22,462 nt of DNA from Mollicutes bacterium (GTDB lineage: Bacteria > Bacillota_I > Bacilli_A > RF39 > UBA660): positions 1-22,462 of the forward strand of contig PXDA01000036.1 in assembly GCA_003566505.1 (NCBI GenBank), given 5' to 3'. Position 1 is the stretch's first letter. Every line of letters starts with the position of its first letter. The position numbers were made by a program, and so were the translations under genes. The notes beneath the pieces were generated by a model. The model did no database searches, was not told the origin of the DNA, and saw only the letters and a list, made by a program, of their open reading frames with translations. Below, piece by piece: positions 15,165 through 21,794 of the stretch.

Positions 15165-16256
15165 CTATTTTTCATCTAAATTTATTTTATTTGCTTTTGT
15201 TAATAATTTTTCATCAATATTACTTAATTCTGTCGTTGTAATAATTGTTTGAATATTATCTTCGATATATTTTAATAATTTATTTTTTTTCTGCACATCT
15301 AATTCGCTAAAAACATCATCTAATAAAAGAATGGGCTGGGTGTTTTTAATTCTCTTAAATACTTTTATTTCTGCTAATTTTAAGGCAATAACACTTAATC
15401 GTTGCTGTCCTTGGGATCCAAATTTTTTCAAATCTTCCTTTTTTAAACAAAAAGAAATATCATCACGATGGACGCCAATTAACGTTACTGCTTTTTCAAT
15501 TTCTTCCTTCCTTATTTTTTGAAAGTGCTCCCTTAATGTTTTTTTTATTGTTTCAATTTCAAAGTTTTCTATTTTGGGTGTCGTATTATATTGTAAATTT
15601 AAATTAGCTAGTCCGGAAACATCAAAAAAAATATTATCAATCTCTTTATTTAGTGAATTGATATATATATTTCTTAAATTATATATATACGCCCCCCGAT
15701 CAATTATTTTTTCTGTTAATATATCTAATAAAACATAATCTCTTTTGCCCTCATATTTTATTTGTTTCAATAACCAATTGCGATGTTTTAAGAGTTTTTC
15801 GTATTCTTTTTTTAAATAATAATATTTATCAATTAACTGTGCTAGCTGAATATCTAAATATTCTCTTCTTTCAATTGGTTCCCCTTTTATTAAATTAAGA
15901 TTATCAGGATCAAAAATAATGGTATTAATTTCATTTATTATTTCTTCTTTTTTCGTTTCTTTTTTTTGCCAAAAAATAGTTGCTTTTTGATTATGAAAAT
16001 TTATTTTTATTTCTTTGCTTTTATTTTCTTTCGTTATTTTGCCACTAATGGTAAAAAAATCATTTTCTTTTTTTACCAAATCGTTTAAACGGTTAGTGCG
16101 TGGCGACTTTAAATTAGATAAAAAATAAATCCCTTCAATAACCGTTGTTTTCCCAACGCCATTTTGACCGACTAAAATATTTATGCCATCATCAAAAGTA
16201 ATTTTTTTTTCCAAAAAATTACGAAAATTGTATAAATTGATTTCATTTATATTCAT
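15165..16256 (-). CDS. recF: DNA replication and repair protein RecF
   Basis: SMC-like ATPase that directs RecR and RecO to single-strand gaps. Its 363 residues include Walker A GQNGVGKT (30-37), GVHRDD (261-266), the ABC-type signature SQGQQR (281-286) and Walker B ILLLDDVFSELD (309-320). The ribosome site is modest (GGTGATAA). It has its own extended -10 promoter after the comK terminator, so recF-gyrB-gyrA appears to be a unit separate from comK and dnaN. Confidence 0.97.
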   Translation of the reverse strand: MNINEINLYNFRNFLEKKITFDDGINILVGQNGVGKTTVIEGIYFLSNLKSPRTNRLNDLVKKENDFFTISGKITKENKSKEIKINFHNQKATIFWQKKETKKEEIINEINTIIFDPDNLNLIKGEPIERREYLDIQLAQLIDKYYYLKKEYEKLLKHRNWLLKQIKYEGKRDYVLLDILTEKIIDRGAYIYNLRNIYINSLNKEIDNIFFDVSGLANLNLQYNTTPKIENFEIETIKKTLREHFQKIRKEEIEKAVTLIGVHRDDISFCLKKEDLKKFGSQGQQRLSVIALKLAEIKVFKRIKNTQPILLLDDVFSELDVQKKNKLLKYIEDNIQTIITTTELSNIDEKLLTKANKINLDEK

Positions 16257-16284
16257 AAAATTATCACCATTTATTTATATTATA

Positions 16285-16293
16285 ATTATACCA
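16285..16293 (-). promoter_or_regulatory. Extended -10 promoter for recF-gyrB-gyrA
   Basis: TGG-TATAAT (16293-16285) lies about 29 bases upstream of the recF ATG. No strong -35 is seen. It comes directly after the comK terminator. Confidence 0.75.
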
Positions 16294-16315
16294 CAAATTT
16301 CTTAAAAAAACTAAT

Positions 16316-16339
16316 AAAAAAGAGGATATAATCCCCTTT
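16316..16339 (-). terminator. Intrinsic terminator of comK
   Basis: AAAGGGGAT pairs with ATCCTCTTT (one G-U pair) around a TAT loop and is followed by T's. The stem begins at the last base of the comK stop codon. Confidence 0.8.
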
Positions 16340-16788
16340 TATTTTTCTTTTCTTTCTCTTAATAAAGTAGCTAAATAAGAAGCCCTTAAAAGTTGATTTT
16401 TTAAAGACTCATAAGAAATATTTAATTCTAAACTTTGAGCTTTTTTGAACTGCACTAATGTTTTAAATCCTTTTCTTTCAATATTTTTTATTTTTCGAAA
16501 AGAAAGCCAAGCACAATCATTAGCTCGTGAAGAACTTGTTGGAAAATAAATCATTTCCTTACTTTCTTCCACAATAATAGGTGCTTTATAAATTTTCGGA
16601 CCTATCATTTTTTTGGTTCCTTCAAATCTTCCTTGATAAGAACTGCCAAAAAATTTACAACTTTCATCAACGATATCAATCGTTTTCCTTTCCACTTCTA
16701 ACGTGTTTTCATCTTCTATTATTTGTGTCTTATTTTCTGACAAAGGAATTAAAGCATTAGTGTGTTCGTTAATTTCATATTCTTTCAC
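16339..16788 (-). CDS. comK: ComK-family competence transcription factor homologue
   Basis: Matches the ComK family, the master regulator of natural transformation genes in Bacillus. The diagnostic core is CKFFGSSYQGRFEGTKKM (44-61), KAPII (68-72), and the block YFPTSSSRANDCAWLS (81-96), corresponding to FPT-SPR-CSWIS of Bacillus ComK. It is 149 residues against 192 in Bacillus, with a shorter C-terminal part. The start is GTG at 16788-16786, preceded by AAAGGAG at good spacing; no ATG offers a better choice. It lies between dnaN and recF, where Bacillus has yaaA, flanked by terminators on both sides, with its own TATAAT box. Family membership is clear from the motifs; a role in competence is inferred, and no DNA-uptake genes are in the window. 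Confidence 0.88.
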   Translation of the reverse strand: MKEYEINEHTNALIPLSENKTQIIEDENTLEVERKTIDIVDESCKFFGSSYQGRFEGTKKMIGPKIYKAPIIVEESKEMIYFPTSSSRANDCAWLSFRKIKNIERKGFKTLVQFKKAQSLELNISYESLKNQLLRASYLATLLRERKEK

Positions 16789-16819
16789 AGAATAACTCCT
16801 TTCTTTTATTTTCTACCAT

Positions 16820-16825
16820 ATTATA
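16820..16825 (-). promoter_or_regulatory. -10 box upstream of comK
   Basis: TATAAT (16825-16820) about 32 bases before the GTG start. No convincing -35 is seen, which would suit an activator-dependent promoter. A 13-bp inverted repeat, TTGTTT-A-AAACAA, sits just upstream of the -35 region at 16852-16864. Confidence 0.6.
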
Positions 16826-16878
16826 TTGTTTTTTTCTTTATTTTCTTTTTTTTGTTTAAAACAACATCTTTTTTGTCC

Positions 16879-16904
16879 AAAAAAAAATTACCTTTCGGTA
16901 ATTT
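16879..16904 (-). terminator. Intrinsic terminator of dnaN
   Basis: AAATTACC-GAAA-GGTAATTT stem-loop with a GAAA tetraloop followed by a run of T's. The stem overlaps the dnaN stop codon. Confidence 0.88.
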
Positions 16905-18024
16905 AATAAGTACGAATTGGTTGAAACAATTGTATATAATCTTCTTCCTCATCGCTCCGAACGATAATAGGAGCAATAGCATTTTTAAAAGATAAATTTA
17001 TACTATCCCCACTTACATTTCGTAAACTATCCATCATATAGCGGGCGGAAAATGAAATTTCAAATTTTTCTTTCCCTTTTTCATCTAATTCAATTATTTC
17101 CTCTACTTTTCCTATTTCAGGAATAACAGCTTTTAATTTTAATTGATCTTCTTCAATACATAAACTAACTGTTTGTTTATTTTCTTCTCTTGCTAATAAA
17201 GTTGTTCGATCAAGCGCGTGATAAAGATTATTTAAATTTACTTTAATATCTATTTCACTTTGATTTTTTACTATTTCATTAATATTAGGAAAGTTACCAT
17301 TAATGAGTCTTGAAATAAAGTATAAATCACCGGTTTTAAATAAAATTCTATTATTATAAACATGCAATTCAACATCAGCAACATTATTCTCTAATATTTT
17401 TACTAATTCTTGTAAATTCTTAGCGGGGATAACACAATTTATTTCTTCATCAATTTTGTTTTTTAAACTTATTTTTTTAGTCGCTATTCGATAAGAATCA
17501 GTTGCAGTACAAATAATTTCATCTTTATTTATTTTAAGATTTAAACCGGTTAAAATAGGACGATCTTCACTTGTTGCACTAGCATAGATTGTTTTGTTAA
17601 TTACTTTTTTTAGCAAATCAGAATTGATAGTAATAAAACTCTTTTTTTCACTAAAATCAAGATTAGGAAAATCATTTTTATCATTACAATTAATATCAGA
17701 AAAAGCTTTCGGTGTAAAAATACGTAATTTGTTTTCAATTAATTCTTCTAAAAGAATAATATCTTCTTCTAATTTTTTAATATATTCGTAAAAAAGACGT
17801 CCTGTTATAACTATGGTACCCGTTTCTAAAATTTCTTCTATTTCTTTCTCTGGAATAAAAGTTTTGATAATAATATCATTATTAGTACTAGTTAAATACA
17901 TTCCTTCATTATTTAAATCAATTTTTAAACAATTTAAAATTGGAATTAAATTTTTATTTGATAAACCTTTTACGACATTATCAAGATGTTTAATTAATAT
18001 TTCTTTTTTTATTTTTACTTTCAT
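16903..18024 (-). CDS. dnaN: DNA polymerase III beta sliding clamp
   Basis: Ring-shaped processivity clamp of the replicative polymerase. The 373 residues fit the three-domain clamp. The start MKVKIKKEILIKHLDNV, the segment TATDSYRIATKKI in the middle and the C-terminal end QLFQPIRTY (typically LPVRTY) are characteristic; the last residues form part of the protein-binding pocket. AAAGGAGTG precedes the ATG. It is downstream of dnaA, as usual, but separated by 122 bases with its own -10 box and followed by its own terminator. Confidence 0.97.
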   Translation of the reverse strand: MKVKIKKEILIKHLDNVVKGLSNKNLIPILNCLKIDLNNEGMYLTSTNNDIIIKTFIPEKEIEEILETGTIVITGRLFYEYIKKLEEDIILLEELIENKLRIFTPKAFSDINCNDKNDFPNLDFSEKKSFITINSDLLKKVINKTIYASATSEDRPILTGLNLKINKDEIICTATDSYRIATKKISLKNKIDEEINCVIPAKNLQELVKILENNVADVELHVYNNRILFKTGDLYFISRLINGNFPNINEIVKNQSEIDIKVNLNNLYHALDRTTLLAREENKQTVSLCIEEDQLKLKAVIPEIGKVEEIIELDEKGKEKFEISFSARYMMDSLRNVSGDSINLSFKNAIAPIIVRSDEEEDYIQLFQPIRTY

Positions 18025-18067
18025 TTTTTTTTCACTCCTTTTTTTATTATTTCTTTCTTTTATTTTT

Positions 18068-18073
18068 ATTATA
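18068..18073 (-). promoter_or_regulatory. -10 box for dnaN
   Basis: TATAAT at 18073-18068, about 44 bases before the dnaN start, with only weak -35 candidates. Two DnaA-box-like sites lie just upstream. Confidence 0.6.
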
Positions 18074-18084
18074 GATGTTGAAAT

Positions 18085-18138
18085 TGTGTAAAAATGAATT
18101 TAGGTAATAAAAATGCTTTAGTTTTTTAATGTGTAAAA
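18085..18138. promoter_or_regulatory. Two DnaA-box-like sites in the dnaA-dnaN gap
   Basis: TTTTACACA occurs twice on the minus strand (18093-18085 and 18138-18130), 45 bp apart. These fit the box type seen upstream of dnaA and suggest a bipartite origin or DnaA control of dnaN. Confidence 0.55.
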
Positions 18139-18146
18139 AATATCAA

Positions 18147-19505
18147 TTACGATACTTTTTCAATTTTTTCGATTATTTTTTTTATTTCTAGATTAAAAGC
18201 ACTATCTTCTTCGCTTTTGTTTTTAATTTTTTCAACTGAATGCATTACAGTAGTATGGTTCTTGCCCCCAAAAGCTAAACCAATTTTAGTTAAAGCTTCA
18301 TTGTAAATAGTACGGCAAATAAACATTGCTATTTGTCTTGGTACTGCTATTTCACTAATTCTTTTTTTGCTTTTCATATCATCAATACTAATATTATAAT
18401 GTTGGGCGACAACATGAAGAACTTGCTCAATCTTATTTTTTCCAGTTACACAATTACCAAAATAGTCTTTTAGAGCATCAATTGCTAATTCAGGGGTGAT
18501 TTTACTTTTATTCATCATCGTTGCAAAAGCAATTACTCTTGTGATCGCGCCTTCTAGTTTTCTAATGTCAGAAGTACAATTACTGGCAATAAATTCTTTG
18601 GCTTCATCAGGAAAAGGTGATGCTAAATCATGGGAATCAATTTTTTTATTAATAATTTGCAATCGTAAATCAAAATTAGGTGGTTTAATATCAACCATTA
18701 AACCCCAAGTAAATCTCGTTCGCAGGCGTTCTTCTAATTGTTTTAAATCATCTGGTGAACGATCAGAAGTAATAATAATTTGTTTATTTTTCGTATGAAG
18801 ATCATTAAAAGTGTTAAAAAATTCTTGTTGTGTTTTGGCTGCTATTTCCAAATATTGAATATCATCAATCATGAGAACATCAACATCACGATATTTTCTT
18901 TTAAATTGTTCGGTTGCTTCAATATTGTTTTCTTTTTTATTTTTACGATACAATTCAATAAAATCATTCACAAATTGTTCACTAGTAACATATAAAACTT
19001 TTTGGTTTAAGTTTTGCACAATGTAATTTCCAATAGCATGTAGTAAATGAGTCTTTCCTAATCCTGATTTACTATAAATAAAAAGCGGATTATACATATA
19101 ACCAGGTTTTTCGGCAACTGCTAATGCTGTCGTCCCCGCAAATTTATTACTTTCGCCAATGATAAAATTTTCAAAAGTGTAAGAAGGGTTGAGGTTAGAT
19201 TGAAAACTTTTCACCGAAGGAACCCCAATTTCACTTTCTTCATTTGTTTGCTTTTTTAAATCATCTTCTGTTACAAATTCAAAAGTAAAATTAGAACCTG
19301 TAACTTCCGAGAAAACAGAAACAATTAAATCATAATAACTTTCTTTGAGATGTTTTTTATGAACATGAATAGGTACAAGGATGGTTGCTGCATGATCGTC
19401 TAAATTGATTAGTTTAGTGTCAGCAAACCAAGTAGTATAATTAATAGGTGTCAAATTTTGTTCGATTTTTTCGAGAAAACTTAACCATATTGAGTCATAA
19501 TCCAT
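18147..19505 (-). CDS. dnaA: Chromosomal replication initiator DnaA
   Basis: Binds DnaA boxes at oriC, unwinds the origin and recruits helicase. 452 residues: domain I (about 1-80), a short linker, the AAA+ module with Walker A SGLGKT (147-152) and Walker B LMIDDIQ (211-217), and domain IV with SKKRISEIAVPRQIAM (379-394) and the signature GGKNHTTV (413-420). The usual signature is GGRDHTTV, so two residues in the DNA-reading loop differ. The start at 19505 is chosen because AAAGGAGGT lies just before it; the upstream in-frame ATG would overlap that ribosome site. Its promoter overlaps a DnaA-box-like site. Confidence 0.98.
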   Translation of the reverse strand: MDYDSIWLSFLEKIEQNLTPINYTTWFADTKLINLDDHAATILVPIHVHKKHLKESYYDLIVSVFSEVTGSNFTFEFVTEDDLKKQTNEESEIGVPSVKSFQSNLNPSYTFENFIIGESNKFAGTTALAVAEKPGYMYNPLFIYSKSGLGKTHLLHAIGNYIVQNLNQKVLYVTSEQFVNDFIELYRKNKKENNIEATEQFKRKYRDVDVLMIDDIQYLEIAAKTQQEFFNTFNDLHTKNKQIIITSDRSPDDLKQLEERLRTRFTWGLMVDIKPPNFDLRLQIINKKIDSHDLASPFPDEAKEFIASNCTSDIRKLEGAITRVIAFATMMNKSKITPELAIDALKDYFGNCVTGKNKIEQVLHVVAQHYNISIDDMKSKKRISEIAVPRQIAMFICRTIYNEALTKIGLAFGGKNHTTVMHSVEKIKNKSEEDSAFNLEIKKIIEKIEKVS

Positions 19506-19537
19506 GTGCAACCTCCTTTGCAAATAATTCATTTAAT

Positions 19538-19566
19538 ATTTTACACTAAAAAAGAGAAAAAACCAA
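19538..19566 (-). promoter_or_regulatory. dnaA promoter overlapped by a DnaA box
   Basis: -35 TTGGTT (19566-19561), 17-base spacer, -10 TAAAAT (19543-19538). The plus-strand site TTTTACACT (19539-19547) covers the -10, so DnaA binding could repress its own gene. Confidence 0.7.
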
Positions 19567-19664
19567 TAGAAAATGTTTTTTCCACACAAAAAGTGCATAT
19601 TTTTTGCACATAGGTTTTTAATGAGCAAAAAACAATGTGGAAAAGTGTAAAAAAATGTGGAAAA
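19539..19664. other. oriC: Replication origin (oriC) DnaA-box cluster
   Basis: Six sites of the form TTTTNCACW lie between dnaA and rpmH. On the plus strand: TTTTACACT (19539), TTTTCCACA (19578), TTTTGCACA (19602). On the minus strand: TTTTCCACA (19644-19636), TTTTACACT (19652-19644), TTTTCCACA (19664-19656). The two halves face each other. The segment from 19665 to 19710 is extremely AT-rich and is the likely unwinding element; it overlaps the rpmH promoter. Location between divergent dnaA and rpmH, and gene orientation away from this point on both sides, support origin function. Confidence 0.88.
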
Positions 19665-19682
19665 CTATCATAATAATTTTAT

Positions 19683-19711
19683 TTGACAAAAAAAGTAAAA
19701 ATATATATAAT
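19683..19711 (+). promoter_or_regulatory. Consensus SigA promoter of the rpmH operon
   Basis: -35 TTGACA (19683-19688) and -10 TATAAT (19706-19711) with a 17-base spacer: a perfect housekeeping promoter, about 36 bases upstream of rpmH. Confidence 0.95.
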
Positions 19712-19746
19712 TGTTAAGACACATTGAGAGAAAAATAGGTGAAACC

Positions 19747-19869
19747 ATGAAAAGAACATATCAACCAAACGTAAGAAAAAAGAAGAAAAAACATGGCTTT
19801 TTTGCACGCATGAAAAGCAAAATAATAAATCGTCGGCGTGCGAAAGGAAGAAAAAAATTATCTAGTTAG
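19747..19869 (+). CDS. rpmH: Ribosomal protein L34, shortened to 40 residues
   Basis: Small basic protein of the large ribosomal subunit. It begins MKRTYQPNVRKKKKKHGF, continues FARMKSK and ends RRRAKGRKKLSS, all clear L34 landmarks. The usual 44-residue protein reads ARMATKNGRKVLARRRAKGR; here ARMKSKIINRRRAKGR, so four residues around the conserved NGRKVLA segment are missing. The frame is intact from start to stop. AGGTGA precedes the ATG. It is the first gene after a consensus promoter, followed by rnpA, the universal order. Confidence 0.97.
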   Translation: MKRTYQPNVRKKKKKHGFFARMKSKIINRRRAKGRKKLSS

Positions 19870-19889
19870 GATTTAATCGGGTGAGAGAA

Positions 19890-20231
19890 ATGAAAAAAAT
19901 TAATATAATAAAAAAAAATCAAGAATTTACCCGAATTTTTCAAACAATAAAAGCGCAGCAAAGTGCTAATTTTTTATTTTATTTAGAGTGGACAAAGGAA
20001 GAAAATTATGCCTTTGGTATTGCTGTAAGCCAAAAAAATGCCAGCGCGGTTAAACGTAATTTTATTAAAAGAAGAATAAGAAGTATAATTGATCAGTATC
20101 AGTTTAAAAAAGGTTTTAATTGTATTATTCTTTGCCGAAAAAATATTGAAGAAAAACCTTATGAAGAACTAAGAAAAGAAATGGAAAAGTTTTTCCAAAA
20201 AAATAAATTATTAGAAGTGGGAGAAATATGA
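19890..20231 (+). CDS. rnpA: Ribonuclease P protein component
   Basis: Protein cofactor that helps RNase P RNA cut the 5' leader from pre-tRNA. Visible are IKKNQEFTRIF near the N-terminus, FGIAVSQKNASAVKRN, and the basic RNA-binding helix VKRNFIKRRIRS (usual RNR signature, here RNF). 113 residues from the ATG at 19890. A GTG nine bases upstream is in frame, but it forms part of the ribosome site GGGTGAG and is not preferred. The stop overlaps the yidC start by four bases (ATGA). Confidence 0.93.
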   Translation: MKKINIIKKNQEFTRIFQTIKAQQSANFLFYLEWTKEENYAFGIAVSQKNASAVKRNFIKRRIRSIIDQYQFKKGFNCIILCRKNIEEKPYEELRKEMEKFFQKNKLLEVGEI

Positions 20232-21139
20232 ACAAAAAAATCAAGATTACAATAATAGCATTAGTATTAATGTTAATGACAGGGTGTTTGCAGACTTTTG
20301 AACACGAAGATGTTGTCTATTATGAAAATATCTTGTGTTTACCGGAAGAAAGCGAAGCTCTCGATGCCTATGATTCCGAAGACATTGATATTAGTGAAAT
20401 ACCAAAATGTAGTGAATTTAGTATTATTAGCGATTCCTATGAAGGAATTTGGCATACTTTTTTTGTTCGCCCAATAGCTTGGTTGTTAATTAATATTGGC
20501 ACTAAGGTTGGTAGCTATGGTTTAGGAATTATATTAGTAACTTTATTATTGCGGTTTTTAATTTTCCCAGTAACGGCTAAAACGGCACAACAATCAGAAA
20601 ACATGAAATCAGCTAAACCCGATTTGGAAGAGTTAGAAAAAAAATATAAAAACAAAAATGATAAAGACGAAATGATGAAAAAAGGACAGGAACAATTACA
20701 AATATATAAAAAGCATAATATTAAACCATTAGCGGGTTGTATGTTTGCTGTTATTCAAATTCCATTATTCTTTGCCTTTTTTCAAGCAATTAATCGCGTT
20801 CCCGTTTTATTTGAAGAAAACTTTTTAGGGATCTTTGTTTTAAAAACAACACCGTTGCAAGCGATTAGCGCCGGCGAGTTACATTATTTAATTTTTGTCG
20901 CTTTAATTATTGTTTCCACCCATTATTCTTTTAAATTAAATAAAGCTAGCACAGGAGTTGGGGAACAAGCACAACAGATGGAAAAGATTATGAAGTTTAT
21001 GATTGTTTTCATTTCGTTTATCTCCTTTAGTTTATCAGTTGGAATCGCGCTTTATTGGATTTTCAATAGTACCTTTACTATTTTACAAAATTTAATAATT
21101 AAAAAGCGAAGAGAAAGAAAGGTGTTGCAAAATGTTTAA
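20228..21139 (+). CDS. yidC: YidC/Oxa1/SpoIIIJ membrane protein insertase (lipoprotein)
   Basis: Inserts membrane proteins alone or with SecYEG. It has a lipoprotein signal (KKIKI, hydrophobic run, LMTGC with C20 as lipid site), an acidic extracytoplasmic segment (about 21-75, with C37 and C61), then five predicted membrane spans. The essential groove arginine is in LLLRFLIFPV (R109), followed by a charged cytoplasmic hairpin (about 120-165) and a basic C-terminus (KKRRERK). 303 residues, in the Gram-positive range. It is translationally coupled to rnpA by an ATGA overlap and to jag by an 8-base overlap. Confidence 0.96.
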   Translation: MNKKIKITIIALVLMLMTGCLQTFEHEDVVYYENILCLPEESEALDAYDSEDIDISEIPKCSEFSIISDSYEGIWHTFFVRPIAWLLINIGTKVGSYGLGIILVTLLLRFLIFPVTAKTAQQSENMKSAKPDLEELEKKYKNKNDKDEMMKKGQEQLQIYKKHNIKPLAGCMFAVIQIPLFFAFFQAINRVPVLFEENFLGIFVLKTTPLQAISAGELHYLIFVALIIVSTHYSFKLNKASTGVGEQAQQMEKIMKFMIVFISFISFSLSVGIALYWIFNSTFTILQNLIIKKRRERKVLQNV

Positions 21140-21722
21140 CATCAAAGAATATGAAGGAAAAGAAGAAGAATTAATTGAAAAAATTGATCTTGAAAAAGAA
21201 ATAATTAAAGAAAAGGAAGAAAATAATAGTTTATTATCTAAAAAAGTAGTTATTCGCACGGTTGAAAAAGAAGAAATAAAAGATTATATTGTCCAATTGA
21301 TGGCCGAAATCGGCTCATTAATGAGTAATGAAATAAAATGTGAAGTTAATATTGAAGGAAATTATTTGAAAATTAATCTTAATGCTGAGAATAACGGGAT
21401 TATTATTGGTAAAGATGGCCGCACTTTAAAATCAATTCAATATATCATTAATCAAATTGTGCGTAAAGAAGTTGGTGATACTTTAAAAGTACGAATTGAT
21501 GTTGGAAAATATCAAGCGGAAAAACAAAAAAACTTAGAACGTGATATTCGCTTTATTGCTGATGATGTCCTTGCCACTAAAATAGGAGTCAAATTAGATT
21601 ATATGAACTCTTATGAGAGGCGAATAGTACACAATATTATTAATGAGTACGAAAAACTAGAAACTGAAAGTGAAGGCGAAGAGCCCAATCGTCACATTAA
21701 TATTGTTTATAAAGAAAAATAG
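21132..21722 (+). CDS. jag: Jag/KhpB-like KH-R3H RNA-binding protein
   Basis: RNA-binding protein, usually adjacent to yidC and linked to cell-envelope control in Gram-positives. The KH domain carries GKDG (93-96) in NGIIIGKDGRTLKSIQ. The R3H domain carries RRIVH (163-167), continuing to the C-terminal end (NRHINIVYKEK). The first 50 residues are charged and only vaguely resemble the Jag N-terminal domain, so that domain may be degenerate. 196 residues. AAAGGTG lies upstream, inside yidC. It is followed by a terminator overlapping the stop codon. Confidence 0.93.
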   Translation: MFNIKEYEGKEEELIEKIDLEKEIIKEKEENNSLLSKKVVIRTVEKEEIKDYIVQLMAEIGSLMSNEIKCEVNIEGNYLKINLNAENNGIIIGKDGRTLKSIQYIINQIVRKEVGDTLKVRIDVGKYQAEKQKNLERDIRFIADDVLATKIGVKLDYMNSYERRIVHNIINEYEKLETESEGEEPNRHINIVYKEK

Positions 21723-21740
21723 TCATTTTGACTATTTTTT
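21715..21740 (+). terminator. Intrinsic terminator of the rpmH-rnpA-yidC-jag operon
   Basis: AAAATAGTCA (21716-21725) pairs with TGACTATTTT (21729-21738) around TTT and continues into T's. The stem contains the jag stop codon. Confidence 0.88.
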
Positions 21741-21746
21741 AAATTG

Positions 21747-21775
21747 TTGACTTGCTTTTCATAATAAAGTAAACT
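21747..21775 (+). promoter_or_regulatory. Promoter for the HD-domain gene and mnmE
   Basis: -35 TTGACT (21747-21752), 17-base spacer, -10 TAAACT (21770-21775), just after the jag terminator. A GAGGG ribosome site follows before the ATG at 21795. Confidence 0.65.
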
Positions 21776-21794
21776 AAATCATACGAGGGATAAA

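Noticed and set aside
19733..19750. GGTGAAACC before rpmH as another parS site
   Set aside because: It lacks the central CACGTG and is not palindromic; it is simply the rpmH ribosome-site region.
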